Below, one piece after another: positions 45,536 to 54,110 of a DNA stretch of 64,000 nt; within the stretch, counting starts at the first letter, position 1; each line of letters begins with the position of its first letter. The DNA comes from Bacteroidota bacterium. GTDB lineage: Bacteria > Bacteroidota > Bacteroidia > Chitinophagales > LD1. The stretch lies in contig JADKJG010000005.1 of assembly GCA_016722375.1 (NCBI GenBank), positions 62,001 to 126,000 on the forward strand, in the 5' to 3' direction. A program made the translations under genes and the position numbers. Under the pieces are notes generated by a model that had not been told where the DNA came from, did not search any database, and worked only from the letters and a program-made list of their open reading frames with translations.

Positions 45536-46557
45536 ACTCACTCAATTCTCCCACGGTTCCGGTTGCGGATGCAAGATTGCCCCCTCCGTGCTGGAAGAAA
45601 TCTTGAAAAACAGCGGGGAAAGCCCGATGGATAAAAACCTACTCGTTGGTAACGAAACGAAAGACGACGCTGCGGTATATGATCGGGGCGACGGCACGGC
45701 CATCATCAGCACCACCGATTTCTTTACCCCCATCGTCAACCATCCTTTTGATTATGGACGAATCGCTGCGGCCAATGCGCTGAGCGATGTATATGCTATG
45801 GGTGGAAAGCCTTTCCTCGCTATCGTCATCCTCGGCTTTCCCGTTGAAAAAATACCGGCAGCGGTGGCGCAACAAATCATCGCCGGAGGGAAAACACACC
45901 TGCGCACAGGCGGGTGTGGTGATTGGCGGTGGACATACTATTGACGCTCCCGAACCTTTCTTTGGCTTGGCGGTGACCGGTACCGTCGAAATCAAAAACC
46001 TGAAAAAGAACTCCACCGCAAAGGCCGGTGATCTGCTCTATCTCACCAAACCTCTCGGCACCGGTATGCTCGCCACTGCGCTGAAAAGAGAGATTATCCA
46101 AGCCGAAGCCATTCAAGAGGCGGTGGATTCTATGTGCCAACTTAATTCCTTTGGCGCAGTGCTGGGCGAACAGTCGTTCGTACATGCCTTGACCGATGTG
46201 ACCGGTTTCGGATTGCTCGGGCACCTCCTTGAAATGTGCGAAGGCTCCGGCCTCAGTGCCGAAATAGATTACCCGAACGTTCCCCTGATGAGCGGTGTGA
46301 AAGATTTGGCTGCCAAGTTTATCTATGCCGACAACACCATGCGCAACTGGAAATCTTATGAAAAGAAAGTGGCGGGCATCAACGGCGAGTCTTTATTAAC
46401 GCTCTGCGATCCGCAAACCAGCGGTGGTTTATTGGTTTCGATAGATGCACATGCACAGACAGATTTTTTGGCGATTGCCAAAAAATCCGGCCTCCACCCC
46501 GCCCTCATCGGGCGCATGAGCCCTCAAAACAGTGTCAGCATTCGTATTAATTCCTGA
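45525..46557 (+). CDS. selD: selenophosphate synthetase, with a +1 frameshift
   Basis: Two overlapping frames (45525-45944 and 45787-46557) make one SelD of ~343 residues. The catalytic site is HGSGCGCKIAP with Cys14 and Lys17 (a Cys enzyme, not selenocysteine). After IIAGGK the frame must change to read HTCAQAGVVIGGGHTIDAPEPFFGLAVTG, the family signature. The surplus base is in the A4 run 45891-45894. The C-terminal domain has TDVTGFGLLGHLLEM and DPQTSGGLLVS. With mnmH it forms a tRNA selenation unit. The frameshift is probably an assembly error. Confidence 0.88.
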
Positions 46558-46652
46558 AGAAAAATTATAATTTTGCCTCGCAAGAAAACGACATTCTTCT
46601 CTCCCCCGATAGGCATTTCGATTCTTGTTCTATTCTATAACGCTCAATTAAA

Positions 46653-47162
46653 ATGATGAAAGCTGCTCCAAACACCGTTGTAAAAATCACTTATGAACTG
46701 CGCACCGAACCCACCGGACCGGTGATGGATGCGGCAGATAAAGAAAGTCCCTTTTCTTTTCTGGTCGGTCATAACAATGTGCTCGATAAGTTTGAAAAAA
46801 GCCTCGAAGGCTTGATTGCCGGAAATCAATTCAACTTCTCCCTCACCGCCGAGGACGGCTATGGAGAATATGATCAACAGGCGGTCATCTCTTTAGATAA
46901 AAAAGTGTTTGCCGTTGACGGTGTAGTACAGGATGAAATGGTTTTTGTGGGCAACGTAGTGCCCCTGCAAGACCAAGATGGCAACCCCTTCCAGGGACGG
47001 GTAGTCAATATAGAAGGTGATAAGGTTACGGTTGATCTCAATCATCCGTTTGCCGGAAAACCTCTCTATTTCTCGGGCGTTGTGCTGGAAGTACGCGAAG
47101 CCAACCAAACCGAACTGGAGCATGGCCACGTGCATGAACACGGCGACCACAGCCATCATTAA
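46653..47162 (+). CDS. slyD: SlyD-like FKBP peptidyl-prolyl isomerase
   Basis: 169 residues; the second Met (46656) is an equally good start. FKBP domain halves (~5-75 and ~130-155) enclose the insert-in-flap domain: VKITYELRTEPTGPVMD, FLVGHNNVLDKFEKSLEGL (GxGxLIPGLExAL-like), AEDGYGEYD, FVGNVVPLQDQDGNPFQGRVV, VDLNHPFAGKPLYFSGVVLEVR. It ends in a metal-binding His-rich tail, HGHVHEHGDHSHH. A cytoplasmic foldase and nickel/copper-binding chaperone. Confidence 0.93.
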   Translation: MMKAAPNTVVKITYELRTEPTGPVMDAADKESPFSFLVGHNNVLDKFEKSLEGLIAGNQFNFSLTAEDGYGEYDQQAVISLDKKVFAVDGVVQDEMVFVGNVVPLQDQDGNPFQGRVVNIEGDKVTVDLNHPFAGKPLYFSGVVLEVREANQTELEHGHVHEHGDHSHH

Positions 47163-47227
47163 GCATTACTGATTTTTAAACTTTCTTCTTTCTTCTGGCA
47201 ACGGCGATAGCTGTTTTTGCCATTATT

Positions 47228-47479
47228 TAGTCTGTTTCTGCGGCAATCTTGCCTATTTCCACTACAGATTTCCCTATTTCCATCGCGAGTTTGCCTATTT
47301 CTGTGGCAACCTGTCCTATTTTCGTGGTGGACTTCCCTATTCTTGCGACGGATTTAGGTATTTCTGCGCCGCACTTCCCTATTTCTATGACGAGTTTCCC
47401 TAATCTTGCGGCGGACTTCCCTATTTTCGTCACAGACTTGCCTAATTCTGCCGCGGTTTTGCCTCATTCTGTCACAGAA
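47228..47479. repeat. array C: 12 degenerate 21-bp units, half conserved and half variable
   Basis: Units begin at 47228, 47249, 47270, ... 47459, each exactly 21 bp. The first ~10-11 bases are conserved (TT[CG]CCTATTTC). The other ~10 vary and are GC-rich, so one helical turn is kept and the next is free. The last unit leads into a perfect palindrome, CATTCTG/CAGAATG (47464-47480). The − strand reads as heptads (xxEIGKx), but no start or ribosome site supports translation. It lies between slyD and the helicase. Confidence 0.87.
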
Positions 47480-47833
47480 TGAGTCTGGGTATTTGCAGAA
47501 AATAGATGATTTAACATGTTTTTGACGAAACACAGGATATTTCGGATTAAAGGGGGTTGTTTTGTTATATTAAGGTGGATGGGGAAGGGACGGATATGAT
47601 TTTTTGTGAGTATAATTAAAAATCGCACAACTTTGCGAATCTAAAATTTTGAGAAATTAGATGATTGGGGGGGAAATTGCTCGAAGTTTTTAATATATCT
47701 ATTCTACATAATACATGTTACCGATAACCTTATTAGGACAGCGCTAGCTTGAAATATTCTGAAACAAATCAACTGATAGACAATGACACAAATATTTTGT
47801 TTTGCCGGTAACATTCTTTTTCTTTGAATTGAA
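47480..47833. other. 354-bp AT-rich intergenic region upstream of the helicase
   Basis: No gene, tRNA or clear repeat is seen. It presumably carries the helicase promoter, but no exact TAnnTTTG element with a −33 partner was found. It marks the left edge of the AT-rich accessory zone. Confidence 0.4.
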
Positions 47834-49638
47834 ATGGAATGGACAGCCGAACAAAATGCAATTATCAATTCTGCTGGTAACATCAAAATAAATGCTGTTG
47901 CTGGTTCGGGTAAGACAACAACCATAATTGAATATGCCAAGACACGGCCGAAGAATAGCAAAATACTTTACCTTGCTTTCAACAAATCGGTAAAGTTAGA
48001 AGCCGTTAAAAAGTTTGCGGACAAAGGACTTCACAATGTGAAAGTAGAAACGGCTCATTCGCTTGCTTACAAATTTGTTGTTTTCAAACATGATTACAAA
48101 GTAAAGGCACAAGGTTACAAGACAAACGAAATTGCTGAACTACTCAACTTGCAAGGCAACGGAGAAAAGCACACCGAATATGTTGTGGCTAACCACATCA
48201 ACAAATTTATTACTTATTTCTGCAACAGCGACAAGCAAAAAGTTCAGGACTTAAATTATCTTGACACAGTTTCCGACAGCAAAGCAAAAGCGTTTGTAAC
48301 CACATTTTACGAATACATAGAAAATCAATCTCGTTTGCTGTTAAGTAAGATGGACAAAGGAGAAATTGAAATCACTCATGACTTCTATCTGAAAAAATTT
48401 CAGCTGTCAAATCCAAAATTATATTACAACTACATTTTGTTTGACGAAGGACAAGACGCATCGCAAGCGATGCTTGATGTATTTCTCAAACAGAAAGCAA
48501 CCAAAGTTATTGTTGGTGATACTCACCAACAAATTTATGGTTGGCGACATGCGGTAAATTCTCTTGAAAAAGCAGACTTCAACACGTTCAATCTTTCAAC
48601 AAGTTTTCGCTTCAGTCAAGACATTGCAAATCTTGCAATGGAAGTACTCAAATGGAAAAAACATATTGGCGAAGACAAACACATTCCGATTACAGGAAAA
48701 GGAAATAGCAAAGAAGTAAAAACGAAAGCTGTTCTTGCAAGAACAAATCTTGGACTTCTTTTGAAAGCTATTGAGTATGTAACCGAAAAGAAAAAAGTAA
48801 AGCACATTTACTTTGAAGGTAACATTAACTCTTATACTTACGCAGACGAAGGGGCATCACTTTATGATGTTTTAAATCTTTACAACGGCAAACATCATCT
48901 CATCAAAGATAGGCTGATTAAGGCAATGAATGACTTAAATGAGCTGGAAGATTATATTGAGAAAACAGAAGATGTACAACTCGGAATGATGGTTGAAATT
49001 GTGAGGGAGTATGGAAATGAAATTCCAAACATCATCAAAGCAATTAAAGAAAAGCATGTTGAGAATGACGAGAAAGAAAAGGCAGAAGTAATTTTTTCAA
49101 CTGTTCACCGATGCAAAGGAATGGAGTATGATGCAATTCACATTGTAAATGATTTCATCAACAAAGAAAAATTAGAGAAGATAAAGGAAGAAAAGGAAAA
49201 AGGGGAAGTCAGCACAGCCAAACTCAATGAAGAAGTTAACCTTCTGTATGTGGCAGTAACAAGAACGCGAAACAAAATTTATATTCCAGAAACCTTGATG
49301 CCGTCTGACTTTCCATCTTCTCCTCAAATTCAAGTAATGAGAGTTTTGGCCGAAGAAGAAAAGAAGGTGATTGAAATTTCAAGTAAGGGGAACAAACCTA
49401 TTTCGATTCCGAAAACAGAAAAAGGGATGCGCCAACTGAAAAAGCATACTCTCTTGATGAAGTGCGAGAAAAACACAAAGACGCTTACAAACCCTGGACA
49501 GATGAACTTGATAAAGAATTGACAGTAATGTTTTGTGAAGGTGTAAATACTCGTGACATTGCTAAACATTTCGGACGAACAAAAGGGGCCATAAGATCAA
49601 GAATTAAAAAATTAGAGCTTGAAGAACTATATGGGTAA
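47834..49638 (+). CDS. UvrD/PcrA-like superfamily 1 helicase with a C-terminal HTH, frameshifted near the end
   Basis: SF1 motifs: Walker A VAGSGKTTT (~residue 23), motif II FDEGQDAS, III GDTHQQIYGWRH, IV SFRFSQDI, V STVHRCKGMEYD, VI LLYVAVTRTRNKIY. At ~554 residues (~60% of UvrD) it is a compact version with small 1B/2B insertions. The frame stops at 49522. One extra A in the A5 run 49439-49443 would continue it to 49638, adding LDEVREKHK and a helix-turn-helix, RDIAKHFGRTKGAIRSRIKKL. Codon use is visibly more AT-rich than the flanking core genes. It could serve repair or defence. Confidence 0.8.
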
Positions 49639-49811
49639 CGGACACGTGACAACTTGCAGACCGATAAAAACAAAAGACGCAAAATGATAAAGACTGCTAT
49701 ATTGAAACACTACTAACTTGAAACTTTCGAACATCTAATCAACCGTTTTCTTACAGCCTTTGCGCAGATATACAACACGACCCGACGGAGCAAGTCCAAC
49801 ACAGTATAAGA

Positions 49812-50396
49812 ATGTGCCCTGCAATCTCTAATTCGAAAAAACCGTCCACCAAATATTTACCTTTGTCAAAATCAAGCAACTTATATTTTATGTTACAGTA
49901 TCAATTATTCCCTCGCTCATTCGGCATCACTAAAGAGGTGCAAGCTGTCATTGATTGTTTTGATAAAAATTATGACAAAATAAAATCTCCAGAAAACACA
50001 TTGAATAGTGATGAAGTTTTAAAGATAATAAGACCTTCTTTAGAAAAATTAAATTTCAAAGTTGAAGCAAGTAAATCACAAGTAGATAAAATTAAAGTTC
50101 CGGTTTTATTTAGTTTGAATAACAGAATTGATAAATCATTTGATGCCGATGCTGTAAGTGGTGATAACAGAATTGTTTTAGAAGTTGAAGCTGGCAGGGC
50201 TTATGTCAACAATCAGTTTTTGAAAGATGTTTTCCAAGCTTGCATGATGCCAAGTGTCAATTATTTAATTCTTGCTGTAAGAAATGATTATCGTGGCAAC
50301 GATGATTTCAGTAAAATTTTTCAATTCTTTGAAACCCTTTATATCAATAGCCGCTTAAAACTTCCACTAGAAGGAATAGTTTTAATTGGATACTAA
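49812..50396 (+). CDS. hypothetical protein with a possible PD-(D/E)XK-like core
   Basis: 194 residues; an internal ATG at 49890 (MLQYQLFPRSFG) is an alternative start. The core VPVLFSLNNRIDKSFDADAV, then NRIVLEVEAGRAYVNNQFLKDVFQACMM resembles a restriction-endonuclease-like D...ExE/K arrangement (Asp near 115, E-x-E near 128-130), but the Lys is not where a classic site has it. The rest is helix with a final strand LPLEGIVLIGY. AT-rich like the helicase. An accessory gene of unknown role, 173 bp downstream of the helicase. Confidence 0.5.
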   Translation: MCPAISNSKKPSTKYLPLSKSSNLYFMLQYQLFPRSFGITKEVQAVIDCFDKNYDKIKSPENTLNSDEVLKIIRPSLEKLNFKVEASKSQVDKIKVPVLFSLNNRIDKSFDADAVSGDNRIVLEVEAGRAYVNNQFLKDVFQACMMPSVNYLILAVRNDYRGNDDFSKIFQFFETLYINSRLKLPLEGIVLIGY

Positions 50397-50435
50397 TTTT
50401 AACTTGAACAAGATGGTGGATATACAGCGAGCGGG

Positions 50436-51215
50436 CTATGCAAAGACTGAGGTCTGCTCTTTCTGCTTGTTCATCATTTCCTTCACAATGAAGTTTTCGG
50501 AAAAGCGGGATAGGTCTCGATTAAACTTTTCATCGTCGAAAATGTATTCGGCATATTCTACCTCTTGATTCATCTGATTTTCAACTACTGGCGACTCAAT
50601 GATAATAGGAGTATCGGGATGTATCAGTTTAGAGATCCTCCGATAAGAAAGAATGGCTTCCATGTTCAGGGGCTCATGAACGGAGCTTGAGTTCACATCG
50701 CTCAAATGTATCTGGGTGATGCGTTTTCTAAACTCCATCAGCATTAATAATGCCTCCGACATCGTCGGATCCACCTGCCGAGCATGTGCAACATCCAGAC
50801 AAAAAGAAGCTTCGGGTAGCATTTCAAAAAGAGCATCCATATCATAAAAGGTACGGCCTATGCTCTTTCGCTTGTCCATGTTTTCGATGCACAAATATTG
50901 CCCTAATTGCTGCCATACGTCAAACTCCGTAATAATATCCGGATGTACAATAATCATCCAGCGCCGCTCAGCCACTTTGGATAACAGAGATACAACCTCT
51001 TTCTCCGAATAATGAACTATTTTACTGGGTGCATGAAACGAAATATATTCGAACGGGGCAATATCTATGTCATCTAGCGAATCAATAAGTCCAGCCAATT
51101 CACTTTCTCTCAATGCAGATAACTCAACTGCATTAACATGTTTCCCTCTGCACATCTCTATTCCCCTACGAAAATCACCGAGTGCTAAGCTTCCTGTCGA
51201 AAATCCAACGTTCAT
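50436..51215 (-). CDS. xylose-isomerase-like TIM-barrel protein
   Basis: 259 residues with the AP_endonuc_2/sugar-isomerase barrel pattern: MNVGFSTGSLALGDFRRGIEMC, AVELSAL, YISFHAPSKIV, IIVHPDII, LCIENMDKRK, FCLDVAHARQ, ITQIHLSDVN, PIIIESPV. Metal-type residues (H in HAP, E in IEN, D/H in LDVAHA, H in IHLSD, E in IIES) sit at the strand ends as in this family, so a metal-dependent enzyme is likely. The substrate is unknown. Its first base coincides with the last base of the nucleotidyltransferase gene, so the pair is coupled. Confidence 0.72.
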   Translation of the reverse strand: MNVGFSTGSLALGDFRRGIEMCRGKHVNAVELSALRESELAGLIDSLDDIDIAPFEYISFHAPSKIVHYSEKEVVSLLSKVAERRWMIIVHPDIITEFDVWQQLGQYLCIENMDKRKSIGRTFYDMDALFEMLPEASFCLDVAHARQVDPTMSEALLMLMEFRKRITQIHLSDVNSSSVHEPLNMEAILSYRRISKLIHPDTPIIIESPVVENQMNQEVEYAEYIFDDEKFNRDLSRFSENFIVKEMMNKQKEQTSVFA

Positions 51216-52285
51216 TAAAATATACCGTATTTAAGTGTAAACTCTTTCAATAATGGGGCCTCAAAGATAAAGATTCTGTTCATCGCTTCTTTAAATTTAT
51301 CACTGTTGTCTCGCGCCTGTCTGAATATTGGGTCAGTATAGACTTTATCCAGTGGCAATTTTTCAAGATGATCTCTTTTAGATGAATTCAAAAGCACAAT
51401 AAAGTTGTCATAAGCATCCATGAGTTGAAGAATTAATTCTTCTGGTGTTTTCAAGCGTATCAAAATGCTTAATATAAATTCTAGCGGTCTTGTTTGAACG
51501 CAGGCAAAAAGATGATTTTCAATGTCTGCTAAATTCTTAAGATTTTCGTTTTGATAACAACTGAAGCACATCAAAAGTCCCTTAGCATAGATCAGTTTTC
51601 TTGACATGCGCAGCTTTAGGTTTCTCAGAGCCCATTTTCTGCCATCTTGTTCCCGCTGTTTATATGCAAAATCTACACACATTGTCCGCCAAAAACGTAT
51701 AATGTCATTGAGCAAAAATCTAGGCACTTTTAATTGCTTTCCCCGCTCAGAACGAAAGCCGGAATCATCATTTATATATTGCTGTATAATTCCCCTCGTG
51801 ACACGATCATATGCGGTTCCTTGAGCACCAATACCCCCAACAGCAATTTTTTCAGACTCCAACAACATTAATACTCGTTGAGTTATGTTATGATTGGTAT
51901 CTTCCTGTCCTCCTATATAATGAATCAAGTCATGACTAAATGTCATGTGGCCAAATACCCCTGTGGTTCCCGGCTTAGCTAGTTCGATTTTTTCTAGTGC
52001 CTGCTTTACACTCAATTCAGATGCGCGATGAACTGAATTTGCCTGACCATCAATGAGCAATGTCCAATCTAAATCACTTCCTTCTGTGCATTCGTTTCGG
52101 GCCAAAGAACCGAACACAACCAAGTCAATATCAGAAGAAAATAGTGGCGGTGGGGGAAAGGCCTGAGATATAGAAACGCGGTATTTTTCGGCTAAATTGA
52201 TCGCCCCAGAAATACCCTTCCACTCTCTTCCATGTTTCCTTGCAAATTCTATTAAGTCTACTTTTTCAATTAGGTATTCTGTCAC
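51215..52285 (-). CDS. nucleotidyltransferase-fold protein
   Basis: 356 residues. The N-terminal half carries the pol-beta-type NTase motif, VVFGSLARNECTEGSDLDWTLLIDG: G59-S60 and the two Asp of SDLD (D71, D73). The C-terminal half is helical with DIIRFWRTMCVDFAYKQ and ELILQLMDAYDNF, resembling DUF294/GlnD-like helical tails. No known partner domain is attached. It overlaps the TIM-barrel gene by one base, and both stand alone between the AT-rich helicase region and the repeat zone. Confidence 0.72.
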   Translation of the reverse strand: MTEYLIEKVDLIEFARKHGREWKGISGAINLAEKYRVSISQAFPPPPLFSSDIDLVVFGSLARNECTEGSDLDWTLLIDGQANSVHRASELSVKQALEKIELAKPGTTGVFGHMTFSHDLIHYIGGQEDTNHNITQRVLMLLESEKIAVGGIGAQGTAYDRVTRGIIQQYINDDSGFRSERGKQLKVPRFLLNDIIRFWRTMCVDFAYKQREQDGRKWALRNLKLRMSRKLIYAKGLLMCFSCYQNENLKNLADIENHLFACVQTRPLEFILSILIRLKTPEELILQLMDAYDNFIVLLNSSKRDHLEKLPLDKVYTDPIFRQARDNSDKFKEAMNRIFIFEAPLLKEFTLKYGIF

Positions 52286-52440
52286 AGCAAATAGTTTGGA
52301 ATGCTGGTCAAAAATAAAATACTTGGCGTGACTATCATTTTAACTATCGAAATGAGCGGTGGCAATTAAAGCATATAAATACGTCCCCCATTCCCAAACT
52401 TTCTCAAAGTCGTCGGGGCATTTTATCCCTATCTCCCTTT

Positions 52441-52518
52441 CCCCAAGCCCTTTACTACCTCCGGTGTTTACAAACAACCATTTAAACCCTGTCCTTGAAG
52501 GCTATTAGCGGGCAGAGC
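52441..52518 (+). repeat. tmk-promoter repeat, copy 1 (decayed)
   Basis: Shares nearly all of its 78 bp with copies at 54111 and 55952: AAGCCCTTTACTACCTCC, GTGTTTACAAACAACC, ATTTAAACCC, then TATTAGCG. The −7 position reads TGTCCTTG instead of TATCTTTG, so promoter activity is probably lost. It lies upstream of the transposase and not next to a tmk start. Confidence 0.8.
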
Positions 52519-52523
52519 TAAAC

Positions 52524-52556
52524 AAACATTCCAAGTCTTCGAGACTTGGAATGTTT
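52524..52556. repeat. REP palindrome 1
   Basis: AAACATTCCAAGTC and its exact complement around the loop TTCGA (52538-52542). It shares stem ends and loop style with the palindromes at 52965 and 53926. Confidence 0.75.
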
Positions 52557-52570
52557 ACGAGCACGTAGAA

Positions 52571-52599
52571 CGATACCATCCCTTGGAGGGATGGTATCG
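52571..52599. repeat. REP palindrome 2
   Basis: CGATACCATCCC and its complement around the loop TTGGA (52583-52587). The stem sequence differs from the other REPs but the 5-nt loop has the same T-Y-S-G-A form. It lies 28 bp before the transposase start. Confidence 0.65.
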
Positions 52600-52731
52600 C
52601 TTCGTTCTCAGAAAATTATACTTTAGATGATGGATTATTATTCACCGCTTCACTCCGGTGCTTTCTACCATATCTATAACCGGGGCAACAATCGGGAGAA
52701 TATTTTTTACCGACCCGAGAATTGCCCTTAT

Positions 52732-52823
52732 TAGCCTTCTTCGGAAAATCGGGTTTGTTTAATTTCCTCCCTCTACACTCCCTCCAGAGGGAGATAAATG
52801 GACGATTTTCCGAAGAAGGCTAT
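52732..52823. mobile_element. 92-bp MITE inserted in the transposase gene
   Basis: Perfect 20-bp terminal inverted repeats, TAGCCTTCTTCGGAAAATCG at 52732-52751 and its complement at 52803-52822. It is flanked by TTAT on both sides (52728-52731 and 52824-52827), a candidate target duplication. The interior is a CCTCC-rich segment with a small hairpin. It is too small to encode protein. The ends resemble those of the IS at 33713. Confidence 0.82.
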
Positions 52824-52964
52824 TTATCTGAAGCAATACGATCGCTACCTCGGCGATTATCTCGATACTTTCGCCTATTGTCTGCTGCCCAATCATTTTC
52901 ACCTGCTGGTGCGGGTTAAAGAAAACTTTCTAAGTCCTAGTACCGATGCCATCCCTCGTACTCA

Positions 52965-52997
52965 AAACTTTCCAAGTCTCGGAGACTTGGAAAGTTT
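52965..52997. repeat. REP palindrome 3, inside the transposase coding sequence
   Basis: AAACTTTCCAAGTC and its complement around the loop TCGGA (52979-52983). It is in frame within the transposase and adds about a dozen residues (NFPSLGDLESLR) that the family normally lacks. Confidence 0.7.
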
Positions 52998-53390
52998 ACG
53001 AACGCCCGAACAAATCGTTAGCGAACAGTTCCGAAGGATGCTTATGAGTTATGCAAAGGCCATCAACAAACAAGAGTCGCGCACCGGTAGCCTGTTTCAG
53101 AAAAATTTTAAGCGTATAGAAGTAGAGAATGAACATTATTTCGGCACCTTGATCCGCTACATTCACGCCAATCCCGAAACACACGGCCTTGCCGATGATT
53201 TCAAAGAGTATCCTTATAGTTCATACAGTGCCTTTTTGTCTGATAAACCCTCTAAGTTGATGCGCCAAGAAGCGTTGGACTGGTTTGGTAGTATGAATGA
53301 ATTCAGGGCGGTGCATGATGCCAAGCCGGATATGAAAAACGCGCAAAAATGGGTGATTGAAGATTAGCGGTTTGGCATCTCTAAACAAGC

Positions 53391-53507
53391 TTAGACTTTT
53401 TCAAAAGATCAGGTTTGTTTAATTTCCTCCCTCTACACTCTCCCGAAATAAATTCGGGATAGACTCTCCAGAGAGAGACAAATGGATGACTTTCCGAAGA
53501 AGTCTAA
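53391..53507. mobile_element. second MITE copy, 117 bp
   Basis: Starts TTAGACTTTTTCAAAAGATC and ends GACTTTCCGAAGAAGTCTAA, imperfect inverted ends. The interior shares TTTGTTTAATTTCCTCCC with the 52732 element but carries an extra hairpin, CCCGAAATAAATTCGGG. It lies 24 bp after the transposase. Confidence 0.75.
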
Positions 53508-53572
53508 TTGATAAAGTGCGGGTGCGATTGGAATGGTCACTTTCGAGAGCTGAGTAATAAAACAAAAATGAA

Positions 53573-53920
53573 ATGAAAAACACAATTCAAACAAATCTGC
53601 ATCGGGCATTACTCCTTGACGGAGAAATGGAGTGCCGGCTCTATGAATTTGAGATGAAAGAGCATATTGATTTTTGGAAGCAAGGATTACAAAATGATGA
53701 AGACGATTTTGTATTTGTTTTGAACGAGCGAGAAGGAGATGTCGCCATGCTTCTAATAACCAAAGAAGTGGAGTTATTTATAAACGAAAAAGCAAGAGAA
53801 CAACTAAAAATATTTTGGAAAACTGCCTACAAGAAAAATATTGAATTCCTTTTGCCAAGTATGGCAAGCGAATTAAGCGAAGGAATTCTTTCGGTAAACT
53901 GTGTAAAGTATCAGCGGTAA
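53573..53920 (+). CDS. hypothetical protein
   Basis: 115 residues, no signal peptide or membrane helix. N-terminal MKNTIQTNLHRALLLDGEMECRLYEF, then a helical middle (EHIDFWKQGL) and alternating strands (FVFVLNEREGDVAMLLITKEVELFINEKA). Not recognised. It lies within the module bracketed by promoter-repeat copies 1 and 2. Confidence 0.5.
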   Translation: MKNTIQTNLHRALLLDGEMECRLYEFEMKEHIDFWKQGLQNDEDDFVFVLNEREGDVAMLLITKEVELFINEKAREQLKIFWKTAYKKNIEFLLPSMASELSEGILSVNCVKYQR

Positions 53921-53925
53921 TAAAC

Positions 53926-53956
53926 AAACATTCCATTCTTGGAGAATGGAATGTTT
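53926..53956. repeat. REP palindrome 4
   Basis: AAACATTCCATTC and its complement around the loop TTGGA (53939-53943). It begins 6 bp after the stop of the hypothetical gene. Confidence 0.72.
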
Positions 53957-54110
53957 ACAAAAAGTCTGAGGTCATCGAGAAGTTTTACAACAATCTCGTT
54001 CGCTTGTATCTTGCGCGCAAAGTTTCTTTTGCCTCCGACATTATTAATTGGCAAAGTACAAGTGGCGATTGAAATGGTCAGAGAAGGACGCGAGCGATAG
54101 CGCCAGTCAG

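Larger units (their letters stand above)
52286..52626. other. intergenic region holding the first promoter repeat and two REP palindromes
   Basis: No gene. It contains repeat copy 1 (52441-52518) and REP palindromes at 52524-52556 and 52571-52599, which lead into the disrupted transposase starting at 52627. Confidence 0.6.
52627..53367 (+). pseudogene. REP-associated tyrosine transposase (IS200-like Y1 family), disrupted by a MITE
   Basis: From ATG 52627: MMDYYSPLHSGAFYHIYNRG, then NIFYRPENCPY, a stop at TAG 52732 (the first bases of an inserted element), resuming after it as YLKQYDRYLGDYLDTFAYCLLPNHFHLLVRV. HFH is the HUH motif. ISYAKAINKQ-like text (SYAKAINKQESRTGSLFQKNFK) carries the family's catalytic region and Tyr, followed by YFGTLIRYIHANP. 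Removing the 92-bp element plus one TTAT restores a continuous frame. A REP palindrome also sits inside the coding region (52965-52997). Confidence 0.82.

Noticed and set aside
49812..50396. Gabija-type or other named defence system with the helicase at 47834
   Set aside because: The second protein lacks an OLD/TOPRIM or other domain needed for a known pairing. Only a loose nuclease-like pattern is seen.
53958..54065. Independent gene reading EVIEKFYNNLVRLYLARKV
   Set aside because: It has no start codon and is only ~35 codons long, immediately after a REP. At most a fragment.
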